DNA of 64,000 bases. Source: Stagnihabitans sp043721775. Its GTDB lineage: Bacteria > Pseudomonadota > Alphaproteobacteria > Rhodobacterales > Rhodobacteraceae. Each line of letters starts with the position of its first letter. The first letter of the stretch is position 1. Location of the stretch: contig JAYSQA010000374.1 in assembly GCA_043721775.1 (NCBI GenBank), positions 1-64,000 of the forward strand. The letters are read 5' to 3'. Below are positions 34,134 to 42,454 of the stretch, one piece after another. The notes beneath the pieces were generated by a model. It saw only the letters and a list, made by a program, of their open reading frames with translations. It made no database searches and had not been told where the DNA came from. A program made the position numbers and the translations under genes.

Positions 34134-34948
34134 CGGGCGATCTCCTCCACCAGGCGGCGCAGCAGGGTGACGGTGGCTTGGGTTCGGTAAGCTGCGGTGG
34201 CGCGGATATCGTCGATCGGCGCAAGTGCGGTGCGGATCAGTTCGGGGTGAATGTCCAAGGCATCAAGGCTTTGCCCGGTCAGGGCCGCTTCAAAGGCGCG
34301 CAATCGGCGGGCCGTTGGGCCGCAAGACCCGACCGCAGCGCTGGCATGTGTGATCTGCCCGTTCAGCGTGACCACGCGCAAGGCGGCCATGGCGATGGAA
34401 ATCACCAGATGGCTTCTGGCCCCCAGCTTGACGAAAGCAGAGCGGCCTTGCAGCGCGAACGCGGGAATATGAACGGCCACCAGGATCTCACCCGGTGCGA
34501 TGGCCAGCTTGCGCGGCCCGATCAGGCAGTGTTCCAACGGCATCCTGCGCGCGCCATTTTCACCTGCAAGCTCCACTTCAGCGGACAGTGCCAGAAGCGG
34601 CGGGATGCCGTCTGCGGCCGGAGAGGCGTTGCAGATATTGCCGCCGATGGTGCCGGCGTTTTGCACCTGACGGCCGCCAACCTGACGTGCGGCCTGTTGC
34701 AAGGCATCCAGTGCTGCGGGCAGGCTGGCTTCTGCAATTTGCGACCATGTGGTGCAGGCCCCAATGCGCAGGCCGTCGCCTGCCGAAATCCCCTGCAACT
34801 CGGGAACCGAGGTCACGTCAACCACATCGCCCGCAAGCCCCCAGCCGGCGTTGGGGTAAAGGTCTGTCCCACCTGCCAGCACGCGGTAGCCCAGACCGGC
34901 AAGCGCAAGCGCCTTGGTCAGATCCGATGGGCGGGCGTAGACAGGCAT
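34130..34948 (-). CDS. FAD-binding subunit of the xanthine-dehydrogenase-family hydroxylase
   Basis: 272 residues from ATG 34948 (a GAGG site lies upstream; the longer frame to 35059 crosses the divergent promoter). FAD-binding motifs are YRVLAGGTDLYPN near 25 and QNAGTIGGNICNASPAADGIPPLLAL near 100-125, and the C-terminal CO-dehydrogenase flavoprotein domain follows. It passes electrons from the 2Fe-2S clusters of the fused subunit to an acceptor. It is the first gene of the seven-gene operon, divergent from marR. Confidence 0.92.
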   Translation of the reverse strand: MPVYARPSDLTKALALAGLGYRVLAGGTDLYPNAGWGLAGDVVDVTSVPELQGISAGDGLRIGACTTWSQIAEASLPAALDALQQAARQVGGRQVQNAGTIGGNICNASPAADGIPPLLALSAEVELAGENGARRMPLEHCLIGPRKLAIAPGEILVAVHIPAFALQGRSAFVKLGARSHLVISIAMAALRVVTLNGQITHASAAVGSCGPTARRLRAFEAALTGQSLDALDIHPELIRTALAPIDDIRATAAYRTQATVTLLRRLVEEIAR

Positions 34949-35045
34949 TCGGGCCTCATTCGTTTGCACACATGCAGTTTGCGACCTGCGCGAGGCCGCT
35001 GTCAACTTCCTTGCGCGGCAGGCGTGGCTTCGGTATCCAAAAGCA
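34949..35045. promoter_or_regulatory. Divergent promoter region between the N-heterocycle operon and marR
   Basis: The 97-base gap must carry the promoters of both the seven-gene minus-strand operon and the plus-strand MarR gene. It is the most likely place for MarR binding. A near-repeat (GTTTGCACACATGCA and AGTTTGCGACCTGC, 34970-34993) is visible, but no clean palindrome was found, so no operator is assigned. Confidence 0.4.
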
Positions 35046-35468
35046 ATGAAACCGAACACACCGGCATACTCACTCGACCGTCAGGTTGGCTATCTGCTGC
35101 GTCGGGTGACGCAGCGGCACTTGTCGATTTTCAGCGCGGCGATCCCTGACCTGACCTCGACGCAGTTTGCCGCCCTTGCCAAGTTGGCGGAACTGGGGCC
35201 GCAAAGCCAGAACACGCTGGGGCGGGCGACGTCGATGGATGCGGCGACGATCAAGGGCGTGGTCGACCGGCTGGTGCGCGATGGGCTGGTCGAGACGGCA
35301 GACGATCCGGACGACCGCCGCCGCCTGACCGTCAGCCTGACCGAGGTGGGGGCAAGGCTTTACGCAGGCCGTGTTGCTGCGGCACAGCAAGTGACCTCCG
35401 ATACGCTTTCCCCGCTGAACGAGGAAGAGCAAGCCATCCTGACAACACTTTTGTCGCGCCTGGCCTAG
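35046..35468 (+). CDS. MarR-family transcriptional regulator
   Basis: 140 residues with the MarR winged helix. LTSTQFAALAKLAELGPQSQNTLGRATSMDAATIKGVVDRL covers the recognition helix region, and GLVETADDPDDRRRLTVSLTEVGARLY is the wing with the typical D-DRR motif. Divergent placement to the hydroxylase/HyuAB operon suggests it represses that operon and responds to the ring substrate or an intermediate. The old-yellow-enzyme gene follows on the same strand after 69 bases. Confidence 0.92.
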   Translation: MKPNTPAYSLDRQVGYLLRRVTQRHLSIFSAAIPDLTSTQFAALAKLAELGPQSQNTLGRATSMDAATIKGVVDRLVRDGLVETADDPDDRRRLTVSLTEVGARLYAGRVAAAQQVTSDTLSPLNEEEQAILTTLLSRLA

Positions 35469-35537
35469 GTGACGCGTCGCAAACCGGCGCTTCTTCTGCG
35501 CGGCAGGCCTTAGGCTTACCCCAAACTGGAGAGCCAC

Positions 35538-37571
35538 ATGTCCAACGATCCCTTGCTGCAACCCTACACCCTGAAACACCTGACCCTGCGCAACCGGATC
35601 ATGACCACCAGTCACGAACCGGCCTACCCCGAGGATGGGATGCCGAAAGACCGCTACCGGCTGTACCATCTGGAGCGGGCCAAAGCGGGTGTGGCGATGG
35701 TAATGACGGCAGGCTCGGCCGCGGTGTCAAAGGACTCGCCCCCCGTGTTCAACAACGTCCTGGCCTACAAGGACGAAGTGGTGCCGTGGATGCGCCGGAT
35801 TGCCGACGATTGCCACGAGGCGGGGGCTGCGGTGATGATCCAGCTGACCCACCTTGGGCGGCGCACACGCTGGGACAAAGGGGATTGGCTGCCGGTGCTT
35901 GCGGCAGGGCCGGGGCGTGAACCCAGCCACCGGGCTTTTCCGAAGGTGATCGAGGATTGGGATATCGAACGTGTGATCTCTGATTTCGCCGATGCGGCGG
36001 AGCGGATGAAAGAGGCCGGACTCGATGGGGTGGAGTTTGAATGCTACGGGCATTTGCTGGATCAGTTCATGTCACCCATCACCAACGCTTTGCCCGCGCC
36101 CTATGGCGGAAGTCTGGAAAACCGGGCGCGCTTTGCGATGGAGGTTCTGGCCGCCTGCCGCAAACGGGTTGGGGAAAAGTTCCTGCTGGGGATGCGCTAT
36201 ACGGCGGATGAGGTCGAGGCGGGCGGCATCAGTGCGGATGAGGGCGTGGCGATAGGCAAGATGTTCCGCTCATCGGGGCTGGTGGATTTCCTGAACATCA
36301 TCAAGGGCCGTATCCATACCGATGCGGCGATGACCGATGTGATCCCGATCCACGGCATGAAAAGCGCTCCGCACCTGGATTTTGCAGGCCGCATGAAGGC
36401 CGAGGTCGGCATGCCCACATTCCACGCCGCCCGCATTCCTGATGTGGCGACGGCCCGGCACGCCATAGCCTCGGGCCAATTGGATATGGTCGGCATGACC
36501 CGGGCCCATATGGCCGACCCCCATATCGTGCAAAAGATCATCGCGGGGCGCGAGCATGACATTCGCCCCTGTGTCGGGGCAACCTATTGCCTTGACCGCA
36601 TCTATCAGGGCGGCATGGCGCTTTGCATCCACAATCCCGCCACGGGCCGTGAAGAAACCATGCCGCACACGATCAAACCAGCAGCCACCAGGCGGCAGGT
36701 TGTGGTGGTGGGGGCCGGTCCTGCGGGACTGGAGGCCGCCCGGGTGGCGGCAGAACGTGGCCACAAGGTTACCGTGTTCGAGGCCGCTGCCGAAGCGGGC
36801 GGTCAGGTGCGCTTGCTGGCCCGGACAAAACGCCGGGCCGAGATGATTGGCATCATCGACTGGCGCATGGCGCAGTGCGCTGCTTTGGGGGTAGAGTTCC
36901 GCCTCAACACCTGGGCCGAGGCCGCCGATATTACTCCGTTGAACCCCGATGTGGTTATCGTGGCGACAGGGGGGATGGCGCAGAAAGACATCCTGTCATC
37001 GGGCAATGACCTGACGGTTTCCGCCTGGGACATTCTGTCAGGCGATGTGAAGCCGGGGCAAAACGTGCTGCTGTATGACGATGCGGGCGACCATACCGCG
37101 CTTCAGACGGCGCAACTGCTGGCGGAAGCGGGGGCTACGGTGGAAGTGATGACCCCTGACCGCACCTTTGCCCCCGACGTCATGGCGATGAACCTTGTGC
37201 CCTACATGCGGGCAATCCAGGGTAAGGCGGTGACCTTTACCGTGACCTACCGTCTCACCTCGGTTGAACGAGACGGCAACCGGATCAAGGCAACGATTGA
37301 CAGTGACTATAGCAAACTGGGGATTACCCGGCACTTTGATCAGGTCGTAGTCAACCATGGCACGTCGCCGCTGGACGAGGTGTACTTTGCCCTGAAGCCG
37401 CATTCGGTCAACCTTGGGGCGGTGGATTACGATGCCTTGATCGCCAGCCAACCGCAGACGCTTGGCGGCGGTCCGGCCGGATTCCAACTGTTCCGCATCG
37501 GTGACGCGGTTGAGGCGCGCAACATCCACGCAGCAATCTACGATGCCTTGCGGTTGGGCGTTGCAATCTAA
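35538..37571 (+). CDS. Old-yellow-enzyme/FAD oxidoreductase (2,4-dienoyl-CoA reductase / amine demethylase type)
   Basis: 677 residues: an FMN-binding TIM barrel (1-~340), an iron-sulfur linker, and an FAD/NAD(P) domain starting with VVVVGAGPAGLEAAR near 388-402. This is the layout of trimethylamine dehydrogenase, 2,4-dienoyl-CoA reductase and N-methylproline demethylase. The linker has C345, C351 and C363, but the position of the usual second cysteine (348) is Ala in RPCVGATYC. Many flavoproteins of the demethylase subgroup may share this change; that was not checked. AGGAGAG-like GGAGAG precedes ATG 35538. Its substrate could belong to the neighbouring N-heterocycle pathway. Confidence 0.8.
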   Translation: MSNDPLLQPYTLKHLTLRNRIMTTSHEPAYPEDGMPKDRYRLYHLERAKAGVAMVMTAGSAAVSKDSPPVFNNVLAYKDEVVPWMRRIADDCHEAGAAVMIQLTHLGRRTRWDKGDWLPVLAAGPGREPSHRAFPKVIEDWDIERVISDFADAAERMKEAGLDGVEFECYGHLLDQFMSPITNALPAPYGGSLENRARFAMEVLAACRKRVGEKFLLGMRYTADEVEAGGISADEGVAIGKMFRSSGLVDFLNIIKGRIHTDAAMTDVIPIHGMKSAPHLDFAGRMKAEVGMPTFHAARIPDVATARHAIASGQLDMVGMTRAHMADPHIVQKIIAGREHDIRPCVGATYCLDRIYQGGMALCIHNPATGREETMPHTIKPAATRRQVVVVGAGPAGLEAARVAAERGHKVTVFEAAAEAGGQVRLLARTKRRAEMIGIIDWRMAQCAALGVEFRLNTWAEAADITPLNPDVVIVATGGMAQKDILSSGNDLTVSAWDILSGDVKPGQNVLLYDDAGDHTALQTAQLLAEAGATVEVMTPDRTFAPDVMAMNLVPYMRAIQGKAVTFTVTYRLTSVERDGNRIKATIDSDYSKLGITRHFDQVVVNHGTSPLDEVYFALKPHSVNLGAVDYDALIASQPQTLGGGPAGFQLFRIGDAVEARNIHAAIYDALRLGVAI

Positions 37572-37721
37572 GGTTGTCAAAGCGCTGAACATCCTTGCTT
37601 TCTTTCCGCGATAAGCGGTTTCCCTCCGACGCCCCCCGGCGAATTGACGCTTCGTTAACGCAAGCGTCACGCAATGGTGACGCGGTCTGCCACAAAGTCA
37701 TCGGCAAACACGGGGGGAAAG

Positions 37722-38618
37722 ATGATGTCATCGCAGCGGATCGTCGAGACCGTTCAAGTCGCGCTGATTTCCTCGGGGCCGCATGCCAATCTGGCAACCG
37801 GCCACCTGGCGCGGCACTTCGGTCTGAAGATTGCCGAGGCCGAGGCGCTGCTGACGCGGGGGTGTGGTGTGCTTGCGCAGGATATCCCGCGCGCCACTGC
37901 ACGTGCCGCAATTCCGGTGCTGGCAGCATTGGGGTTGCACGTCGAACTTGTGACCAAGAACGCCGAACCCATGATCGAGCGGTTTGATCTGTCCGTACGT
38001 CTGAAGAAGACGGAAGCCATACATCTTGTCCGGTCAACTCTGGCCCGTCTGGGAAGGCCGGGTGATGTCTCGACTGCCGACTTTCGAGGTCCGGCCGGAT
38101 TGGAGATTGCTGGACTGCCGCGTGCCAAGGCAGAGGACTGCTGCGCCGCATTGCGCGCGCTTCCCGGGGTAAGTGTGACACAGTGCGGGCAAAGTGGTGC
38201 GGCTTACGATGTGTTCGCCCCGATCAATGGGCTTGGGGCAGAGATGGCGCAAATTCTGCGGCACATCTCGGTTCTGGCCTGCTCTGCCAAGGATCACTGC
38301 CCGCAGATTGCCGTCAACCTTGATCGCCACATGCTGACGTGTATTTTGGCGCGATTTCCAAAGGCCGGGTTGATCGGCGTCAATCAGGCATTCCAGCGCT
38401 ATCACCTGACGCTGACCGGACCGGGCCGCATGTCCGGCCGGGACCTGGCGGATTTCCTTGCGACGCGGGGTTGCAGCTCCGCCGATACGATCGAGGCCGT
38501 GACCGCCCGTCGCGCGTTGCGCCTTGAAAGCGGGCTGACGCGGGCGGCGGCCAAGCAGTTCGTTGCAGACTATGCGATGATCGGCATGACGGTGCGCGCA
38601 GATCTGGCCCGAAGCTGA
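37722..38618 (+). CDS. Uncharacterised four-repeat protein at the edge of the flagellar cluster
   Basis: 298 residues from ATG 37722, chosen because GGGGGGAA lies directly upstream; a start at 37674 would add 16 residues. No enzyme family was recognised. Four ~65-70-residue repeats can be aligned (about 10-78, 88-154, 162-222, 227-294). Each begins with a beta-like VxLxL segment and ends with a pattern like L-x-R-A-x-A-x8-9-G-hydrophobic-x-V; repeat three is weakest. The fold pattern recalls the ribosomal L7/L12 C-terminal domain (LKKTEAIHLVR in repeat two). No signal peptide or membrane segment is seen. It sits 120 bases before motB. Confidence 0.7.
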   Translation: MMSSQRIVETVQVALISSGPHANLATGHLARHFGLKIAEAEALLTRGCGVLAQDIPRATARAAIPVLAALGLHVELVTKNAEPMIERFDLSVRLKKTEAIHLVRSTLARLGRPGDVSTADFRGPAGLEIAGLPRAKAEDCCAALRALPGVSVTQCGQSGAAYDVFAPINGLGAEMAQILRHISVLACSAKDHCPQIAVNLDRHMLTCILARFPKAGLIGVNQAFQRYHLTLTGPGRMSGRDLADFLATRGCSSADTIEAVTARRALRLESGLTRAAAKQFVADYAMIGMTVRADLARS

Positions 38619-38661
38619 CCTGATGCGGGGCTGACCTGATGCGGGGCTGACCTGATGCGGG
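38614..38661 (+). repeat. Three perfect 16-bp tandem repeats over the stop codon
   Basis: The unit GCTGACCTGATGCGGG occurs three times without change (38614-38629, 38630-38645, 38646-38661), then GCGGACC begins a broken fourth copy. The TGA stop of the upstream gene (38616-38618) lies in the first copy. Each unit carries an in-frame-shifted TGA, so expansion would not extend the protein. A polymerase-slippage origin is likely. Confidence 0.9.
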
Positions 38662-38691
38662 GCGGACCAAAAGCCGATAAAATGCCAAGGG

Positions 38692-38707
38692 TTAAGCCCG
38701 GATTAAC
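38692..38707 (+). promoter_or_regulatory. CtrA-type box upstream of motB
   Basis: TTAA (38692-38695), seven bases, then TTAAC (38703-38707) is an exact match to the CtrA consensus TTAA-N7-TTAAC. It lies 33-45 bases before the possible motB starts, a place where it would overlap or abut the promoter. CtrA activates flagellar genes in many alphaproteobacteria, including Rhodobacteraceae. Confidence 0.65.
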
Positions 38708-38739
38708 GCCATTCCGCTAAAGTCGGCCTTGGGTAGACT

Positions 38740-39594
38740 ATGGGTGTGGGAATGGCCGGGCAATCAAATGCCGCGCCAGTCATCATCAAACGCAAGAAGG
38801 TCATAATCGGCGGCGGACACCACGGTGGGGCGTGGAAGGTTGCTTACGCAGATTTTGTGACGGCCATGATGGCCTTCTTCATGCTGATGTGGCTTTTGGG
38901 CGCGACGACGGAAAAACAACGCAAGGGCATCGCGGATTACTTCAATCCGACGATCCCGATCAACCGTGTCTCGGGCGGCGGTGACGGTGCCTTTGGCGGC
39001 GAGTCGATCTTCAGTGACAAGACCCTGGCCAAGAATGGCACCGGGCAGTCGGCGGCACAGCCGGGCGATGAACAGAAATCCGGCGGGGTCGGTGGCAACG
39101 CTGCCGGGACGGACAAGGCAGCCGAAGATGCCAGCCTCAAACGACTGCAAAGCAAGCTGGAGGGTAAGGGCGGCGAAAGCCAGACCATGGACAGCCTGCT
39201 AAGCCACGTCGTCACCAAAGTCACCGATGAGGGGCTGGTGATCGAGATGTTTGACGTTGAGGGCAGCCCGCTTTTCGCAAACGACTCCGCAGTGCCAAGC
39301 GAAACATTACAAGGAATTACCGCTCTTTTGTCGGATGTTTTAGGACAAACCCGAAATGCCATCGCGGTGGATGGCTATGTCCACTCTTATCCGGTGATGA
39401 TGGTTCGGAATCCGATGTGGGATTTGTCGTCGTCGCGGGCGCAGGTTGTCCGGCAACTGCTTGAAAATGCTGGGATGCCGACTGACCGAATCGCGCGAAT
39501 CAGCGGGCATGCCGACCGCAAGCCGGCCACTGCGGACCCGACCGCGATGCGCAACAACCGAATCGAGGTCATCCTGCTGCGCAAGAACCGGTAA
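38740..39594 (+). CDS. motB: Flagellar motor stator protein MotB
   Basis: 284 residues. A single N-terminal membrane segment (YADFVTAMMAFFMLMWLLG) contains the proton-binding Asp at residue 38. The C-terminal OmpA-like peptidoglycan-binding domain includes DGYVHSY, NPMWDLSSSRAQVVRQLL and ISGHADRKPA. ATG 38752 is an alternative start, removing four residues. MotB pairs with MotA, which is encoded about 10 kb away in this cluster, unlike the usual motAB pair. A CtrA-type box precedes it. Confidence 0.95.
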   Translation: MGVGMAGQSNAAPVIIKRKKVIIGGGHHGGAWKVAYADFVTAMMAFFMLMWLLGATTEKQRKGIADYFNPTIPINRVSGGGDGAFGGESIFSDKTLAKNGTGQSAAQPGDEQKSGGVGGNAAGTDKAAEDASLKRLQSKLEGKGGESQTMDSLLSHVVTKVTDEGLVIEMFDVEGSPLFANDSAVPSETLQGITALLSDVLGQTRNAIAVDGYVHSYPVMMVRNPMWDLSSSRAQVVRQLLENAGMPTDRIARISGHADRKPATADPTAMRNNRIEVILLRKNR

Positions 39595-39613
39595 GCCGGT
39601 TGGGTTTTACCTG

Positions 39614-39628
39614 TTAGGCTAATCTTAA
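39614..39628 (+). promoter_or_regulatory. CtrA-type box upstream of flgE
   Basis: TTAG (39614-39617), seven bases, TTAA (39625-39628): one mismatch to TTAA-N7-TTAA with exact spacing. It lies 54 bases before flgE, the first gene of the hook/hook-junction run, after an 87-base gap from motB. Confidence 0.55.
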
Positions 39629-39681
39629 GTCGGAGCGTTCAACTTGAACTGGTAAGGTCGAGCTGCAGAAAGGCGCTATCG

Positions 39682-40986
39682 ATGACGATTTCCTCTTCGC
39701 TGAATGCGGGGGTGGCAGGGTTGAACGCGAATGCCAACCGTCTGGCAACCATTTCAGACAACATCGCGAACTCCTCTACCTTTGGCTACAAGCGCGCAAC
39801 GTCCGAGTTTTATTCGGTCGTCGTGCATGGTGACCTCAGCACCGCCTATTCGGCGGGTGGCGTGCGGTCGACCAGCTTTCGTCTGATTGACGAACACGGG
39901 CCGCTGATTGGTACGTCCAATCCGACCGACCTTGCCATTGACGGGCGTGGCTTCATGGCCGTCACCACGATTGACGCGGTCAATCGTGGGGTGGGTGATC
40001 TGCCGATTTCGCTGACCACGACAGGCTCGTTCAAGGCGGATGCCGACGGTATCCTGCGCACGCCGACCGGTCAGGTTCTGATGGGATGGCCGGCCAACCC
40101 GGACGGCACACTGTCGAACTTCCCGCGTGACACGATGAAGGCGATGTCACCGGTCAAGCTGGACCAGAACCAGTATGTGTCGAACCCGACGACCAAGATG
40201 TCGCTGGGTGCCAACCTGCCAGCGACAGCGACGCAAGCCGGGGCCAATGGCCTGACCTATCAGATGTCGGTGCAATATACCGGCAATCTTGGCACACAAG
40301 AGACGTTGCATTACGTCTTCACGCCGTCAGTTCCGGCGACAGGCGCGTCGAACACCTGGAACATGACCATCGCCGATTCGGCGTCAAGCAACGCGGTCAT
40401 CGCCGAATACAACATCACCTTCGACAGCAGCCAAAGCGCTGGCGGAACCCTGGCTTCGATCACGACCGTTACCGGGGCAGACTATGACGCTGGCACCGGG
40501 GTCATTTCGCTGGCAGTTGGTGGCGGCAATGTCGACCTTGATATCGGGGCGGTCGGCGTGACCGGCGGCATGACCCAGCTATCCGAAAGCTTTGCGCCGA
40601 TTGGCAAGGCCACGAACGGCACCCCGGTTGCGCGCCTGGTTGGGGTCGAAATTGACGACAACGGGTATCTTCATGCCAACTACGACCAGGGCTTTTCCAA
40701 GGTCATCTATCAGATTCCCGTAGTGGACGTGCCCAACCCGAACGGTCTGGCCTCGCACAGCGACCAGACCTATCAGCTTTCGGCGGAATCGGGACCGTTC
40801 TATCTGTGGGATTCGGGCGATGGGCCAACCGGTAAGATGGTTGGCTATTCCCAGGAACAATCCACCACGGATGTCACCTCGGAACTGACCAATCTGATCA
40901 CGACGCAGCGTGCCTATTCCTCCAACGTCAAGGTGATTCAGACGGTGGACGAGATGCTGCAAGAAACCGCCAACCTCAAGCGATAG
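39682..40986 (+). CDS. flgE: Flagellar hook protein FlgE
   Basis: 434 residues. The N-terminus SLNAGVAGLNANANRLATISDNIANSSTFGYKR is the rod/hook-family signature, and the C-terminus LTNLITTQRAYSSNVKVIQTVDEMLQETANL is the matching conserved helix; both ends pack together in the hook. The central variable part is rich in Thr, Gly and Ala. FlgE polymerises to form the hook outside the cell. flgK follows after 9 bases and a CtrA-type box precedes the gene. Confidence 0.96.
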   Translation: MTISSSLNAGVAGLNANANRLATISDNIANSSTFGYKRATSEFYSVVVHGDLSTAYSAGGVRSTSFRLIDEHGPLIGTSNPTDLAIDGRGFMAVTTIDAVNRGVGDLPISLTTTGSFKADADGILRTPTGQVLMGWPANPDGTLSNFPRDTMKAMSPVKLDQNQYVSNPTTKMSLGANLPATATQAGANGLTYQMSVQYTGNLGTQETLHYVFTPSVPATGASNTWNMTIADSASSNAVIAEYNITFDSSQSAGGTLASITTVTGADYDAGTGVISLAVGGGNVDLDIGAVGVTGGMTQLSESFAPIGKATNGTPVARLVGVEIDDNGYLHANYDQGFSKVIYQIPVVDVPNPNGLASHSDQTYQLSAESGPFYLWDSGDGPTGKMVGYSQEQSTTDVTSELTNLITTQRAYSSNVKVIQTVDEMLQETANLKR

Positions 40987-40995
40987 GAGAGTTAG

Positions 40996-42453
40996 GTGAC
41001 AATCGGCGGAACTCTTGCCAGCGCCCTTTCCGGCCTTACGGCCGCGTCCAAACGGGCAGAGCTGGTTTCATCCAACATCGCGAATGCGACGACGCCGGGC
41101 TATGGCCGACGGCAATTGCAGGTCACTGCGCGCACGGTTGGCACCAGCGGGCAAGGGGTTGCGATTGTCGGCGTCGACCGCTCCGTCAATCCGGCGCTGA
41201 TCAGCGACCGCAGGCTTGCGCAATCGGCACAGGGGCAGGCGGACACCAAGTCCGCCTTCTACCAACGCATCGAAACGCTGATGGGGACGCCAGATCAGGC
41301 CTATTCCGTCAATGGCCGTGTCGCAGCGCTAGATACTGCCCTGACCGAGGCCGTTTCACACCCCGAGGCTGAGCCTCGGCTGAACGCGGTCCTGAATGCG
41401 GCCAAAGGTGTGGCCACCAGCATTGTGGCCATCGGCAAGGATATCCAGTACGCCCGAACCGCCGCCGATACGGAAATTGCAAGCCAGGTGCAGCAACTGA
41501 ACGCCGCGCTGGAACGGACCTCGAAGTTGAACGTTCAGATTCGCAGGGGTTTCGGCGTCGGACAAGACACTTCTGCCCTTCAGGACCAGCGCCAGCAGGT
41601 GATTGACCAGATCGCCAAAATCGTGCCGCTGCGGGAAGTTCAGCAAAGTGATGGGTCTGTTTCGCTTTACACCACGACAGGTGGGGTGCTGGTTGACGGC
41701 ATCCCATCGGTCTTCGGTTTCACCAGAACCTCGGTGATTTCCCCTGCCATGACACTGCAATCGGGCGGCCTATCGGGGCTGACGTTGAATGGCGTCACCA
41801 CGGCAACTGCGGGCGAATCTTCTGTTATTCTTGGTGGGTCTTTGGCCGGCAACTTTGCCGTTCGCGATGATTTGGCTGTCACGGCCCAAACGCAGATTGA
41901 CGCGGTGGCGCGCGATCTGGTGGAACGCTTTCAGGACAGCGGACTTGACGCCACGCGGGCCACTGGCGATCCGGGCTTGTTCACGGACAGCGGCTTGGCT
42001 TTTGATCCGCAGAATGAGGTTGGCCTTGCCCAAAGACTGACCGTCAACAGCAAGGTTGATCCCGCAAAGGGCGGCGCGCTTTGGCGAACTCGCGATGGTT
42101 TGGGTGCTTCTGTCCCTGGCATCGTCGGCAATAGCGCCCTGCTGACCGACCTGCGCAGCGCCCTGACGGCAGAACGTACCCCGGCGTCAGGCGGCTTCAT
42201 GGCCGGTGCACGCAGTTTTTCGGCGCTGGCCAGCGATCTGCTTTCCACGACCGCCTCCAACAAACTTTCCGCGCAGGGTGAAGCGATCTATGCCGCCGCC
42301 CGGCTGGACACCTTCACCTCTATGGAGGCGCAGGGTGGCGTCGATACCGATCAGGAAATGCAGGACCTTTTGCAGATCGAACAAAACTATGCCGCCAATG
42401 CCAAGGTCATCAAAACCGTTGATGACATGATCAAAACCCTGATGGATATGTAA
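40996..42453 (+). CDS. flgK: Flagellar hook-associated protein 1 (FlgK)
   Basis: 485 residues from a GTG with AGGAGAG upstream. The N-terminal SALSGLTAASKRAELVSSNIANATTPGYGRR is the hook-associated signature. The C-terminal EAQGGVDTDQEMQDLLQIEQNYAANAKVIKTVDDMIKTLM is the conserved helix. FlgK forms the first layer of the hook-filament junction and leaves the cell through the flagellar export gate. flgL starts one base after its stop, so co-translation is likely. Confidence 0.95.
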   Translation: MTIGGTLASALSGLTAASKRAELVSSNIANATTPGYGRRQLQVTARTVGTSGQGVAIVGVDRSVNPALISDRRLAQSAQGQADTKSAFYQRIETLMGTPDQAYSVNGRVAALDTALTEAVSHPEAEPRLNAVLNAAKGVATSIVAIGKDIQYARTAADTEIASQVQQLNAALERTSKLNVQIRRGFGVGQDTSALQDQRQQVIDQIAKIVPLREVQQSDGSVSLYTTTGGVLVDGIPSVFGFTRTSVISPAMTLQSGGLSGLTLNGVTTATAGESSVILGGSLAGNFAVRDDLAVTAQTQIDAVARDLVERFQDSGLDATRATGDPGLFTDSGLAFDPQNEVGLAQRLTVNSKVDPAKGGALWRTRDGLGASVPGIVGNSALLTDLRSALTAERTPASGGFMAGARSFSALASDLLSTTASNKLSAQGEAIYAAARLDTFTSMEAQGGVDTDQEMQDLLQIEQNYAANAKVIKTVDDMIKTLMDM

Positions 42454-42454
42454 A

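Noticed and set aside
37655..37658. Possible CtrA site before the four-repeat gene
   Set aside because: Only one TTAA half-site; nothing matching lies seven bases on either side.
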